Shown in pieces: positions 24,601-37,539 of a DNA stretch of 56,380 bases. The first letter of the stretch is position 1. Each line of letters begins with the position of its first letter. A model generated the notes under the pieces. The model worked only from the letters and a program-made list of their open reading frames with translations, ran no database searches and was not told where the DNA came from. This stretch comes from Streptomyces sp. SM10 (GTDB lineage: Bacteria > Actinomycetota > Actinomycetes > Streptomycetales > Streptomycetaceae), in the NCBI RefSeq assembly GCF_002910915.1, contig NZ_NEUF01000079.1:1-56380 (forward strand), read 5' to 3'. Both the position numbers and the translations under genes were made by a program.

Positions 24601-25968
24601 GTGCGTGATTACCTGCTGACGCTCTGTGTCACGGCCGCAGTGACCTATCTGCTGACCGGACCGGTGCGGAAGTTCGCCATCGCGGTCGGGGCGATGCCCG
24701 CGATCCGTGCGCGTGACGTCCACCGGGAACCGACACCCCGGCTCGGTGGCATCGCCATGTTCGGCGGACTCTGCGCGGGGCTGATCGTCGCGGACCACCT
24801 GTTCAACCTGAACGGCGTCTTCGAGCTCTCCAACGAACCCAGAGCACTGCTCTCCGGCGCGGCCCTGATCTGGCTGATCGGCGTCCTGGACGACAAGTTC
24901 GAGATCGACGCCCTGATCAAGCTCGGCGGGCAGATGATCGCCGCCGCCGTGATGGTCATCCAGGGCCTGACGATCCTGTGGCTGCCCATCCCCGGCGTCG
25001 GCACGGTCGCGCTCACCCAGTGGCAGGGCACGCTGCTCACCGTCGCGCTGGTCGTGATCACCATCAACGCGGTCAACTTCGTCGACGGGCTGGACGGCCT
25101 CGCGGCCGGCATGGTCTGCATCGCCTCCGCCGCGTTCTTCCTCTACACCTACCGCCTCTGGTACGGGTACGGCATCGAGGCGGCCGCCCCCGCGACGCTC
25201 TTCGCGGCGATCCTGATGGGCATGTGCCTGGGCTTCCTCCCGCACAACATGCACCCCGCGCGCATCTTCATGGGCGACTCCGGGTCGATGCTGATCGGTC
25301 TCGTCCTCGCCGCGGGCGCCATCTCCGTCACGGGCCAGGTCGACCCGGACGCGATGAAGCTCTTCGAGGGCAGCGAGCGGCAGGCGACCCACGCGATGCT
25401 GCCGGTCTTCATCCCGCTGCTGCTGCCGCTGACGATCATCGCGATCCCGGCCGCCGACCTCGTGCTGGCCATCGTGAGGCGCACCTGGAACGGCCAGTCA
25501 CCGTTCGCGGCCGACCGGGGGCACCTGCACCACCGGCTGCTGGAGATCGGGCACTCGCACAGCAGGTCCGTGCTGATCATGTACTTCTGGTCCGCGCTGA
25601 TCGCCTTCGGGGCCGTCGGCTACTCCGTGCACTCCGCGTCGCTCTGGATCGTGCTGGTGATCGTGGGCCTCAGCGCCGTGGGCCTGGTCCTGCTGCTCAT
25701 GCCGCGCTTCACGCCGCGGGCCCCGCACTGGGCGGAGGCCTTCGTGCCGCCGCGCTACCGCAGGCGCTCGCGCGATGGCCAGGAGGAGTCCGCGGACACG
25801 GCGGACGTCACCTCGGAGGGTCAACAGGGCGCGGACGACTCGCACATGGCGTCCCCGGTGGAGGAACGGGCCCCGGTGGCCGTGGGCGTCTCCGGCGTCA
25901 ACGGCGCGACCGCGATCGGCCCCCGTTCGCGGTTCACGAATCGGGACCGTGCCGACTCGCCGCGTTAG
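24601..25968 (+). CDS. Polyprenyl-phosphate sugar-1-phosphate transferase (MraY/WecA family)
   Basis: 455 residues with about 10-11 membrane helices; transfers a GlcNAc-1-phosphate-type group to undecaprenyl phosphate, starting wall teichoic or arabinogalactan-like polymer synthesis. Family motifs: DVHREPTPRLGG, the Mg-binding DDKFEID, NAVNFVDGLDGLAAG, FMGDSGSMLIG and the WecA-type HLHHRLLEIGHS, which distinguishes it from MraY. The C-terminal 75 residues are a hydrophilic cytoplasmic tail. GTG 24601 (GGGG upstream) is taken since the first helix begins right after it. It precedes the ATP synthase operon, as in other Streptomyces. Confidence 0.9.
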   Translation: MRDYLLTLCVTAAVTYLLTGPVRKFAIAVGAMPAIRARDVHREPTPRLGGIAMFGGLCAGLIVADHLFNLNGVFELSNEPRALLSGAALIWLIGVLDDKFEIDALIKLGGQMIAAAVMVIQGLTILWLPIPGVGTVALTQWQGTLLTVALVVITINAVNFVDGLDGLAAGMVCIASAAFFLYTYRLWYGYGIEAAAPATLFAAILMGMCLGFLPHNMHPARIFMGDSGSMLIGLVLAAGAISVTGQVDPDAMKLFEGSERQATHAMLPVFIPLLLPLTIIAIPAADLVLAIVRRTWNGQSPFAADRGHLHHRLLEIGHSHSRSVLIMYFWSALIAFGAVGYSVHSASLWIVLVIVGLSAVGLVLLLMPRFTPRAPHWAEAFVPPRYRRRSRDGQEESADTADVTSEGQQGADDSHMASPVEERAPVAVGVSGVNGATAIGPRSRFTNRDRADSPR

Positions 25969-26045
25969 CAGCCACGGCACAGAACTCCCCATACCAGACA
26001 ATGCCGCGTGATGTTCTGCACACACGCGCGAACTAACTCTCATGT

Positions 26046-26059
26046 GTGACAGCTGGCAC
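26046..26059 (+). promoter_or_regulatory. Candidate Crp site upstream of the atp operon
   Basis: GTGACAGCTGGCAC matches the Streptomyces Crp motif GTG(N6)GNCAC exactly. It sits in the larger near-palindrome 26044-26061 (8 of 9 pairs). The surrounding 26030-26110 is AT-rich for this genome and is where the atp promoter should be. Confidence 0.45.
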
Positions 26060-26089
26060 ACTTTCTGAGTAAAGACCTCATCAAATAGT

Positions 26090-26107
26090 TTGTGATACCG
26101 TTCACGA
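26090..26107 (+). promoter_or_regulatory. Candidate Rex operator upstream of the atp operon
   Basis: TTGTGATACCGTTCACGA compared with the Rex operator consensus TTGTGAANNNNTTCACAA matches 12 of 14 defined positions. Rex represses respiratory genes (cyd, nuo) when NADH is low, and a site here would fit ATP synthase control. It is 124 bp before atpI. Confidence 0.6.
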
Positions 26108-26230
26108 AGCCCGGTGAGGAGCCGAAGGACCTGAGTAGCACGGTCCATTGGCCCGAGGCATCGACTCGGACCGGGCCTACTCTCGTCCCTGACGACCACT
26201 GCCCACCCCCTGCCACGCGGAGTAACCGCC

Positions 26231-26668
26231 ATGCCGTCCAACGACGCCCGGACTCTCCTCCACACCGCCGTGCCCACTGCTGCCGTCGGTGTTGTCGCCG
26301 TCGCTGTCAGCGCTGCGCTCGCCGGCGGCAAGGGGGCGATCGGCGCGGCGGTCGGGACGCTGGTGGTGATCCTCTTCATGGGGATCGGGCTCGGCGTCCT
26401 GCAGCGCACGGCGAAGTCCCTGCCGCACCTGTTCCAGGCCATGGGGCTGGTGCTCTACACGGTCGAACTGCTGCTGCTCTTCGTCTTCGTGGCCGCCTTC
26501 CAGAACACGACGCTGTTCAACCCGCGGGCCTTCGCCGCTTCGCTGATCGCAGCGACGCTGGCGTGGGTCGCGGCGCAGATCCGCGTGCACATGAAGACCA
26601 AGATCCTTTACGTCGAGCCGGACTCGTCCGCGGGCAAGACGCCCGAGAACATGGGGTCTTCGACGTGA
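26231..26668 (+). CDS. atpI: ATP synthase protein I
   Basis: 145 residues with four predicted membrane helices (roughly 13-31, 36-56, 72-96, 101-118) and a polar C-terminal tail. AtpI helps assembly of the c-ring and is first in many bacterial atp operons. Sequence conservation is low; the assignment rests on topology, length and position just before atpB. ATG 26231 follows GGAG. 222 bp separate it from atpB, so a further internal promoter is possible. Confidence 0.85.
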   Translation: MPSNDARTLLHTAVPTAAVGVVAVAVSAALAGGKGAIGAAVGTLVVILFMGIGLGVLQRTAKSLPHLFQAMGLVLYTVELLLLFVFVAAFQNTTLFNPRAFAASLIAATLAWVAAQIRVHMKTKILYVEPDSSAGKTPENMGSST

Positions 26669-26890
26669 GGGGTAGGGCCGGGATAAGCGAGCGTTCGAGA
26701 CCCTGCTATCGTCCGGTGCCAACTGCGGCACTGCGGGCGCGGGCATCAAATTCGGCGCCTGCTTCATCGCGAGGCCTCATGCCTGAGCCGCCCCCCATCC
26801 GTAAAACCAGTCCAGTGCCGACCAGCGGCTGCTTGCCGCGCCGACACAACGAGGTTGCCGTACCTATGCGCCACGCTGAAGGAGCCCGCG

Positions 26891-27706
26891 GTGAGTGCTG
26901 ACCCGACGACGGTGCTCGCCTTCGAGACCGACTGCCACATCTTCGACGGATGCGGCTTCCCGGCTCCTGGCCTGCACTCCTTTGTTTTCGAGCCGATGTT
27001 CACCGTCGGCGGCATCGAGATCAACAAGCCGATGCTGCTGGCGGTCCTGAGCACCGTTGTCGTCGTCGGCTTCTTCTGGGCCGCCTTCAACAAGCCGAAG
27101 GTGGTGCCCGGAAAGCTCCAGATGGTCGCCGAGGCGGGTTACGACTTCATCCGCACCGGTGTGGTGTACGAGACGCTCGGCAAGCGCGAGGGCAAGAAGT
27201 ACGTGCCCCTCATGGTCTCGCTGTTCTTCTTCATCTGGATCATGAACCTCTGGGCGATCATTCCCTTCGCCCAGTTCCCGGTGGTCTCGGTCATCGGATT
27301 CCCGGTGGCGATGGCCGCGATCGTCTACATCCTGTGGGTCAGCCTGACCTTCAAGCGGCACGGATTCGTCGGTGGCTGGAAGAACATCTCCGGCTACGAC
27401 CCGACGATCGGCCCGGCTCTTCCCTTCGTCATGCTCATCGAGATCATGTCGAACCTGCTGATCCGGCCGTTCACCCACGCCGTGCGACTCTTCGCCAACA
27501 TGTTCGCCGGCCACGTGCTGCTGCTGATCTTCACGATCGCCAGCTGGTACCTGCTGAACGGCATCGGCATCGCCTACGCCGGTGTCTCGTTCGTGATGAC
27601 CATCCTGATGACCGCCTTCGAGCTGTTCATCCAGGCGCTGCAGGCCTACGTGTTCGTCCTTCTGGCCTGCAACTACATCCAGGGCGCTCTCGCAGAGAAC
27701 CACTGA
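26891..27706 (+). CDS. atpB: F1Fo ATP synthase subunit a
   Basis: 271 residues, about six membrane helices; forms the proton half-channels against the c-ring. The essential Arg lies in AVRLFANMFAGHVLL (about residue 199), with later conserved polar residues in FELFIQALQAYVFVLLACNYI. GTG 26891 is chosen over upstream in-frame starts because GAAGGAG precedes it by 6 nt. The N-terminal region has two Cys (DCHIFDGCGF) outside the membrane. Confidence 0.95.
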   Translation: MSADPTTVLAFETDCHIFDGCGFPAPGLHSFVFEPMFTVGGIEINKPMLLAVLSTVVVVGFFWAAFNKPKVVPGKLQMVAEAGYDFIRTGVVYETLGKREGKKYVPLMVSLFFFIWIMNLWAIIPFAQFPVVSVIGFPVAMAAIVYILWVSLTFKRHGFVGGWKNISGYDPTIGPALPFVMLIEIMSNLLIRPFTHAVRLFANMFAGHVLLLIFTIASWYLLNGIGIAYAGVSFVMTILMTAFELFIQALQAYVFVLLACNYIQGALAENH

Positions 27707-28030
<324 letters not shown>

Positions 28031-28072
28031 TTCGCGGCATTCTGACTGCCCGAAGCGACGAAAGGCATTGAT

Positions 28073-28618
28073 GTGAACGCCCTACAGCTGGCGTCCGAAG
28101 GAGAGATCCAGAACCCGCTGATCCCTGCGGTTCCTGAGATCATCATCGGCCTCATCGCCTTCGCCATCGTCTTCGGTTTCCTCGCCAAGAAGCTCCTCCC
28201 GAACATCAACAAGGTTCTGGAAGAGCGCCGCGAGGCCATCGAAGGCGGTATCGAGAAGGCCGATGCGGCCCAGACCGAGGCCCAGAGCGTTCTTGAGCAG
28301 TACAAGGCTCAGCTCGCCGAGGCCCGCCACGAGGCCGCTCGTCTGCGCCAGGAGGCGCAGGAGCAGGGTGCCGTCATCATCCAGGAGATGAGGGCGGAAG
28401 GTCAGCGGCAGCGCGAGGAGATCATCGCGGCCGGCCACACCCAGATCGAGGCCGACCGCAAGGCCGCGGCGTCCGCGCTGCGTCAGGACGTGGGCTCCCT
28501 CGCCACCGCCCTGGCCGGCAAGCTCGTCGGCGAGTCCCTCGAGGACCACGCTCGGCAGAGCGGCACCGTCGACCGTTTCCTCGACGAGCTCGAGGCGAAG
28601 GCCGAGGCCGTCCGATGA
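28073..28618 (+). CDS. atpF: F1Fo ATP synthase subunit b
   Basis: 181 residues: one N-terminal membrane helix (IIIGLIAFAIVFGFLAKKLL, about 22-41) then a long charged helix rich in Glu/Ala/Arg (dimeric peripheral stalk). GTG 28073 begins the frame; a near-consensus AAAGG lies upstream. Its stop overlaps the atpH start (ATGA). Confidence 0.95.
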   Translation: MNALQLASEGEIQNPLIPAVPEIIIGLIAFAIVFGFLAKKLLPNINKVLEERREAIEGGIEKADAAQTEAQSVLEQYKAQLAEARHEAARLRQEAQEQGAVIIQEMRAEGQRQREEIIAAGHTQIEADRKAAASALRQDVGSLATALAGKLVGESLEDHARQSGTVDRFLDELEAKAEAVR

Positions 28619-29430
28619 ACGGAGCGAGCCGCGAGGCGCTGGCCGCCGCACGCGAGCGCCTCGACGCACTGACCGACTCCACGTCGGTCGACGCGGCGAA
28701 GCTCGCCGAGGAGCTGGCAGCCGTCACCGCGCTGCTCCACCGCGAGGTGTCGCTGCGCCGGGTCCTCACCGACCCGTCGCAGGGTGGCGAGGCCAAGGCC
28801 GAGCTGGCCGGACGACTGCTGAGCGGACAGGTGGGCGGCGAAGCCGTGGACCTGGTCTCCGGCATGGTCCGTTCCCGCTGGTCGCAGTCGCGTGACCTGG
28901 TCGACGCGGCGGAGGAGCTGGCGAGCACCGCCGACCTCACCGCGGCCCAGCGCGCGGGCGTGCTCGACGACGTCGAGGACGAGCTGTTCCGGTTCGGCAG
29001 GATCGTCTCCTCCGACGTGGCACTGCGCTCGGCCCTGACCAGCAAGTCGGCCACGGCATCCGCCAAGAGCGAGCTGCTCCGCAGCCTGCTCGGCGGCAAG
29101 GCCCAGCCCGTCACCGAGCGCGTGATCACACGCCTCGTGACGCAGCCCCGAGGACGTAGCCTGGAAGCGGGACTCGACTCCCTGTCCAGGCTCGCCGCGG
29201 AGCGCCGGGACCGCATGGTCGCCGTCGTCACCTCGGCGGTGCCGCTGTCGGATCGCCAGAAGGAGCGCCTCGGCGCCGCCCTGGCGAAGATCTACGGCCG
29301 GCAGATGCACCTGAACCTGGACGTGGACCCCGAGGTCCTCGGTGGGATCTCGGTGCGCGTCGGTGACGAGGTCATCAACGGCACGATCGCGGAGCGCCTC
29401 GAAGAGGTCACCCGCAGGATGGCCGGCTGA
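28615..29430 (+). CDS. atpH: F1Fo ATP synthase subunit delta, extended
   Basis: 271 residues against about 177 in E. coli. The C-terminal end (LNLDVDPEVLGGISVRVGDEVINGTI) is the canonical delta/OSCP strand region. The extra N-terminal 90-100 residues look like a second copy of the OSCP helical domain: EVSLRRVLTDPSQ and KAELAGRLLSGQV parallel DVALRSALTSKSA and KSELLRSLLGGKA later in the protein. Mycobacteria have a comparable duplicated region in their b-delta fusion. ATG overlaps the atpF stop, so translation is coupled. Confidence 0.95.
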   Translation: MNGASREALAAARERLDALTDSTSVDAAKLAEELAAVTALLHREVSLRRVLTDPSQGGEAKAELAGRLLSGQVGGEAVDLVSGMVRSRWSQSRDLVDAAEELASTADLTAAQRAGVLDDVEDELFRFGRIVSSDVALRSALTSKSATASAKSELLRSLLGGKAQPVTERVITRLVTQPRGRSLEAGLDSLSRLAAERRDRMVAVVTSAVPLSDRQKERLGAALAKIYGRQMHLNLDVDPEVLGGISVRVGDEVINGTIAERLEEVTRRMAG

Positions 29431-29475
29431 CGGCGCGCAGCGCCCACACCGCACCAACTGAACGAGCAAGAATTG

Positions 29476-29555
29476 CGGCCCGGTTGGGCCGTGCAGAAAT
29501 TGCAGAAGATTCCTGGGGGTCGCCCCCAGACCCCCTTAAGAAACTTCGGGCCCAA
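29476..29555 (+). promoter_or_regulatory. Structured atpH-atpA intergenic region with competing hairpins
   Basis: CGGCCC-GGTT-GGGCCG (29476-29491) is one hairpin. CTGGGGG/CCCCCAG (29513-29529) is a second, and GGGGGTC/GACCCCC (29515-29535) is an alternative that excludes it. TTGGGCC (29484-29490) can also pair with GGCCCAA (29549-29555), ending right at the atpA ribosome site. It could set the translation of atpA or process the mRNA. Confidence 0.4.
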
Positions 29556-29577
29556 CAAGGAGAGCAGGGAACCCCAG

Positions 29578-31149
29578 ATGGCGGAGCTTACGATCCGGCC
29601 GGAGGAGATCCGGGACGCACTGGATAACTTTGTCCAGTCGTACCAGCCGGACGCGGCCTCGCGCGAGGAGGTCGGGACGGTCAGCGTTGCCGGCGACGGC
29701 ATCGCGAAGGTGGAGGGTCTGCCCTCCGCCATGGCGAACGAGCTGCTGAAGTTCGAGGACGGAACCCTCGGTCTCGCCCTCAACCTCGAGGAGCGCGAGA
29801 TCGGTGCGATCGTCCTCGGCGAGTTCAGCGGAATCGAGGAGGGCCAGCCGGTGCAGCGCACCGGTGAGGTGCTCTCCGTCGGCGTCGGCGAGGGTTACCT
29901 CGGCCGCGTCGTCGACCCGCTCGGCAACCCGATCGACGGTCTCGGCGAGATCGCGACCGAAGGCCGTCGCGCCCTCGAGCTGCAGGCCCCTGGCGTCATG
30001 GTCCGCAAGTCGGTGCACGAGCCGATGCAGACCGGCTACAAGGCCGTCGACGCCATGGTGCCGATCGGCCGCGGCCAGCGTCAGCTGATCATCGGCGACC
30101 GTCAGACGGGTAAGACCGCTCTGGCCGTCGACACGATCATCAACCAGCGCGACAACTGGCGCTCGGGCGACGTGAACAAGCAGGTGCGCTGCATCTACGT
30201 CGCCATCGGTCAGAAGGGCTCCACGATCGCCTCCGTGCGCGGAGCGCTCGAAGAGGCCGGCGCGCTGGAGTACACGACCATCGTCGCCGCCCCGGCGTCC
30301 GACCCGGCCGGCTTCAAGTACCTGGCGCCGTACACCGGTTCGGCCATCGGCCAGCACTGGATGTACGACGGCAAGCACGTCCTCATCATCTTCGACGACC
30401 TCTCGAAGCAGGCCGACGCCTACCGCGCCGTGTCGCTTCTGCTGCGCCGCCCGCCGGGCCGTGAGGCCTACCCGGGCGACGTCTTCTACCTGCACTCGCG
30501 TCTGCTGGAGCGCTGCGCCAAGCTCTCCGACGACATGGGCGCCGGCTCGATGACGGGCCTCCCGATCGTCGAGACCAAGGCGAACGACGTGTCGGCGTTC
30601 ATCCCGACCAACGTCATCTCCATCACCGACGGCCAGTGCTTCCTGGAGTCCGACCTGTTCAACGCGGGTCAGCGTCCGGCGCTCAACGTCGGTATCTCGG
30701 TCTCCCGAGTCGGTGGCTCCGCCCAGCACAAGGCCATGAAGCAGGTCTCCGGCCGACTGCGCGTGGACCTCGCCCAGTTCCGTGAGCTGGAGGCGTTCGC
30801 CGCCTTCGGTTCCGACCTGGACGCGGCCTCCAAGGCGTCGCTGGAGCGCGGCAAGCGCATGGTCGAGCTGCTGAAGCAGCCGCAGTACGCCCCGTTCCCG
30901 ATGGAGGAGCAGGTCGTCTCCGTCTGGGCCGGCACCACGGGCAAGATGGACGACGTCCCGGTCGAGGACATCCGCCGCTTCGAGAGCGAGCTGCTCGAGT
31001 TCCTGCGCCGCGAGCGCAAGGACCTCCTGACCAGCATCGCCGAGGGCGGCAAGATGTCCGACGACACGCTGCAGTCGATCGCCGACGCGATCGCCGCCTT
31101 CAAGCAGCAGTTCGAGACCTCGGACGGCAAGCTCCTGGGCGAGGGCTGA
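29578..31149 (+). CDS. atpA: F1Fo ATP synthase subunit alpha
   Basis: 523 residues; non-catalytic nucleotide-binding subunit of F1. P-loop [11 protein letters not shown] (about residue 172), arginine-finger region [13 protein letters not shown], and [23 protein letters not shown] 29578 follows AAGGAGAG. An in-frame upstream start at 29473 would translate the hairpin region and is rejected. The C-terminal end is slightly longer than E. coli, as usual in actinobacteria. Confidence 0.97.
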   Translation: MAELTIRPEEIRDALDNFVQSYQPDAASREEVGTVSVAGDGIAKVEGLPSAMANELLKFEDGTLGLALNLEEREIGAIVLGEFSGIEEGQPVQRTGEVLSVGVGEGYLGRVVDPLGNPIDGLGEIATEGRRALELQAPGVMVRKSVHEPMQTGYKAVDAMVPIGRGQRQLIIGDRQTGKTALAVDTIINQRDNWRSGDVNKQVRCIYVAIGQKGSTIASVRGALEEAGALEYTTIVAAPASDPAGFKYLAPYTGSAIGQHWMYDGKHVLIIFDDLSKQADAYRAVSLLLRRPPGREAYPGDVFYLHSRLLERCAKLSDDMGAGSMTGLPIVETKANDVSAFIPTNVISITDGQCFLESDLFNAGQRPALNVGISVSRVGGSAQHKAMKQVSGRLRVDLAQFRELEAFAAFGSDLDAASKASLERGKRMVELLKQPQYAPFPMEEQVVSVWAGTTGKMDDVPVEDIRRFESELLEFLRRERKDLLTSIAEGGKMSDDTLQSIADAIAAFKQQFETSDGKLLGEG

Positions 31150-31152
31150 TCG

Positions 31153-33512
<2,360 letters not shown>

Positions 33513-33526
33513 GCCTCCGGCTCACC

Positions 33527-33555
33527 GAGGGGGGTGGGTGTGTCCCGCCCCCCTC
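33527..33555 (+). other. 12-bp hairpin between atpD and atpC
   Basis: GAGGGGGGTGGG (33527-33538) pairs with CCCGCCCCCCTC (33544-33555) with one G-U. It could be a processing stop or attenuator that lowers epsilon or protects the upstream mRNA. Confidence 0.5.
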
Positions 33556-33621
33556 ACCACGCCCCGTAGAATTGACCCAACACCCGGCACGACCGCCGGG
33601 TGGTGACCCGAGGAGCCACCC

Positions 33622-33996
33622 TTGGCTGCTGAGCTGCATGTCGAGCTGGTCGCCGCGGACCGCAGTGTCTGGTCCGGCGAGGCCACCCTCGTTGTCGCGC
33701 GTACCACGTCCGGCGACATCGGCGTCATGCCCGGTCACCAGCCGCTTCTGGGTGTGCTGGAATCGGGCCCCGTGACGATCCGTACGAGCGACGGCGGGAC
33801 GGTTGTCGCCGCTGTGCACGGCGGTTTCATCTCGTTCGCGGACAACAAGCTGTCACTGCTGGCGGAGATCGCCGAGCTGGCTGACGAGATCGACGTCCAG
33901 CGCGCCGAGCGTGCGCTGGAGCGTGCGAAGTCGGACACGGACGCGGGCGCCGAGCGCCGCGCGGACGTGCGACTGCGCGCGGTGGCGGCGCACTGA
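33622..33996 (+). CDS. atpC: F1Fo ATP synthase subunit epsilon, TTG start
   Basis: 124 residues; regulatory subunit contacting the c-ring. Beta-sandwich motif SGDIGVMPGHQPLLGVLESG and HGGFISFADNKLSLLAE, then a C-terminal two-helix part (EIDVQRAERALERAKSD). The start codon is TTG 33622 with GAGGAG 7 nt upstream. No closer ATG/GTG is possible. The C-terminal helices are complete, so the inhibitory arm is present. Confidence 0.95.
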   Translation: MAAELHVELVAADRSVWSGEATLVVARTTSGDIGVMPGHQPLLGVLESGPVTIRTSDGGTVVAAVHGGFISFADNKLSLLAEIAELADEIDVQRAERALERAKSDTDAGAERRADVRLRAVAAH

Positions 33997-34123
33997 GCGT
34001 CCCCACGAGGAGTTTTTGACTCAGCCGCGGCCCGAGCTGGAGAGATCCAGACCGTGTCGCGGCTGAGGCGATGCAGGTGCAGTGCGGTATCCGTTGCTCG
34101 ACGATGCGAGGAGGTCGGTGGAG

Positions 34124-34570
34124 ATGGTCCTCGCGTTGTGGGTGGGCGGCCTGGTCGTCGTACTGGTGGCGGTGGGTCTGTTCGTCTTCGGCCTCCGCAG
34201 GCGGCTGATCCAGCGCTCGGGCGGCACCTTCGACTGCAGCCTGCGCTGGGACATCCCGGCGGAGCCGGACCCGTCCGGCAAGGGGTGGGTGTACGGGGTC
34301 GCCCGCTACAGCGGTGACCGCGTCGACTGGTTCCGGGTCTTCTCCTACTCGCCGCGCCCCCGACGGGGCCTGGAGCGTTCCGCCATCGAGGTGGTCGCCC
34401 GCCGGCTGCCCGAGGGCGAGGAGGAGCTGGCGCTCCTGTCCGACTCCGTCGTGCTCGGCTGTCTCCACAGGGGGGCCCGCCTGGAGCTGGCGATGAGCGA
34501 GGACGCCCTGACGGGCTTCCTCGCCTGGCTGGAGGCGGCCCCGCCCGGCCAGCGGGTGAACGTGGCTTAG
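34124..34570 (+). CDS. DUF2550-type membrane-anchored protein
   Basis: 148 residues starting at ATG 34124 (AGGAGG 9 nt upstream; GTG 34118 or 34082 are alternatives). One N-terminal helix (VLALWVGGLVVVLVAVGLFVFGLRRR) is followed by a compact domain of mainly strands: GTFDCSLRWDIP, GWVYGVARYSGDRVDWFRVFS and LGCLHRGARLELAMSEDALTGFLAWLE. This gene follows atpC in many actinobacteria. Its function is unknown; a link to the ATP synthase or membrane is only suggested by neighbourhood. A strong terminator follows. Confidence 0.85.
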   Translation: MVLALWVGGLVVVLVAVGLFVFGLRRRLIQRSGGTFDCSLRWDIPAEPDPSGKGWVYGVARYSGDRVDWFRVFSYSPRPRRGLERSAIEVVARRLPEGEEELALLSDSVVLGCLHRGARLELAMSEDALTGFLAWLEAAPPGQRVNVA

Positions 34571-34585
34571 AAGCGGGCCTCCCGT

Positions 34586-34632
34586 CGGCACGGGCCCTCC
34601 TCCGGACATTCTCCGGGGGAGGGCCCGTGCCG
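34586..34632 (+). terminator. Terminator at the end of the atp transcript
   Basis: CGGCACGGGCCCTCC and GGAGGGCCCGTGCCG make a perfect 15-bp stem, with an inner CCGG/CCGG pairing, followed by TTT. Confidence 0.85.
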
Positions 34633-34784
34633 TTTCCCCGGCAGGTCCGGTCGGAGCGGGTCCCCACCGGAGCCGGCGGGGAGTCCCCGGCCGGTCCGGC
34701 GCGGTACCCGAGGGCCGGCCGGGGCGGGACCGGGCCGGGCGGAGAGCGACAAGGCGGGACCGGGCGGGGCCGGACACACGAAAA

Positions 34785-34817
34785 CCGGGGAGACAGGGGG
34801 CGGTCCTGTCTCCCCGG
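34785..34817 (-). terminator. Terminator of the chitinase gene
   Basis: CCGGGGAGACAGG (34785-34797) pairs perfectly with CCTGTCTCCCCGG (34805-34817). On the minus strand it is followed by TTTT, 32 bp past the chitinase stop. Confidence 0.85.
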
Positions 34818-34849
34818 CGCTTTTCGGGGGGTGGCGGCTTCGTGCGGGG

Positions 34850-36733
<1,884 letters not shown>

Positions 36734-36829
36734 CGGTGCTCCTCGGGTGAGGTCCGGCAAACGGGGATCAAACCCTGCGTCGCCCTGAGCCCGCTTTGTC
36801 ATGGCGTACTCACCGCAGCGTGTTCGGTG

Positions 36830-36858
36830 AGATTAGGAAGGTCTGGACCAATCGTCAA
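36830..36858 (-). promoter_or_regulatory. Chitinase promoter
   Basis: On the minus strand TTGACG (36858-36853), a 17-bp spacer and TAATCT (36835-36830) form a near-consensus promoter about 100 bp before the chitinase start. Confidence 0.8.
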
Positions 36859-36871
36859 GAGGTCCAGACCA
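36839..36871 (-). promoter_or_regulatory. Pair of 12-bp direct repeats, chitinase operators
   Basis: On the minus strand TGGTCTGGACCT (36871-36860 reads TGGTCTGGACCT) and TGGTCCAGACCT (36850-36839) flank the -35 box. Such 12-bp pairs are known for Streptomyces chitinase genes and overlap DasR-type sites; DasR releases the repression when glucosamine-6-phosphate is present. Each repeat is also a near palindrome. Confidence 0.8.
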
Positions 36872-36888
36872 AAGATCCCTGCCGGGAG

Positions 36889-37539
36889 TCAGATACCCAA
36901 CTCCTGCGCGAGTACTGCCGCTTGCACCCTGCTGCGCAGCTCCAGCTTCCCGAGGAGCCTGCTGACGTGCGTCTTCACCGTCGCCTCGGCCATCGAGAGG
37001 TGCACCGCGATCTCCGCGTTCGACATCCCCTGGCCGAGACAGCCCAGCACCTCGCGCTCCCGTCGGGTCAGCGCGTCGAGCGCCTCGGGAGCGCGTCCGC
37101 CCGTCCTGGGGGCGGGGGAGGTGCCGGCGAACTCCTCGATCAGCCGCCGCGTCACCGCGGGGGCGATCATGCCCTCGCCGCGCGCCACCGTGCGTACCGC
37201 TTCGAGCAGGTCCCCGGCGTCGGTGTTCTTCAGCAGGAACCCCGAGGCACCCGCGCGCAGCGCCCCGAAGACGTACTCGTCCAGATCGAAGGTCGTCAGC
37301 ACCAGCACGTCCGCCAGCCGCTCGCCCACGACCTGCCGCGTCGCCGACACCCCGTCGAGCCGGGGCATCTGCACATCCATCAGCACCAGGTCGGGCCGCA
37401 GCTCACGGGCCAGGCGCACGGCCTCCTCCCCGTCGGCGGCCTCGCCCACGACCTCGATGTCCCGCGCACTGCGCAGGATCAGCACCAGTCCCGCGCGCAC
37501 GGCCGACTGGTCCTCCGCCACCAGCACCCGGATCGTCAT
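36889..37539 (-). CDS. NarL-family response regulator
   Basis: 216 residues: receiver domain with acidic EDQSAVR, phospho-Asp in LVLMDVQMPRLDG (about 54), Thr in VLTTFD and Lys in FLLKNTDAG; then a LuxR/NarL helix-turn-helix (about 150-212, LTRREREVLGCLGQGMSNAEIA and EATVKTHVSRLLGKL). Its ATG overlaps the sensor kinase stop (ATGA). It lies directly upstream of the chitinase gene, same strand; I recall that a pair in this position (ChiS/ChiR) controls chiC in S. coelicolor, which would fit, but the target here is inference. Confidence 0.92.
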   Translation of the reverse strand: MTIRVLVAEDQSAVRAGLVLILRSARDIEVVGEAADGEEAVRLARELRPDLVLMDVQMPRLDGVSATRQVVGERLADVLVLTTFDLDEYVFGALRAGASGFLLKNTDAGDLLEAVRTVARGEGMIAPAVTRRLIEEFAGTSPAPRTGGRAPEALDALTRREREVLGCLGQGMSNAEIAVHLSMAEATVKTHVSRLLGKLELRSRVQAAVLAQELGI

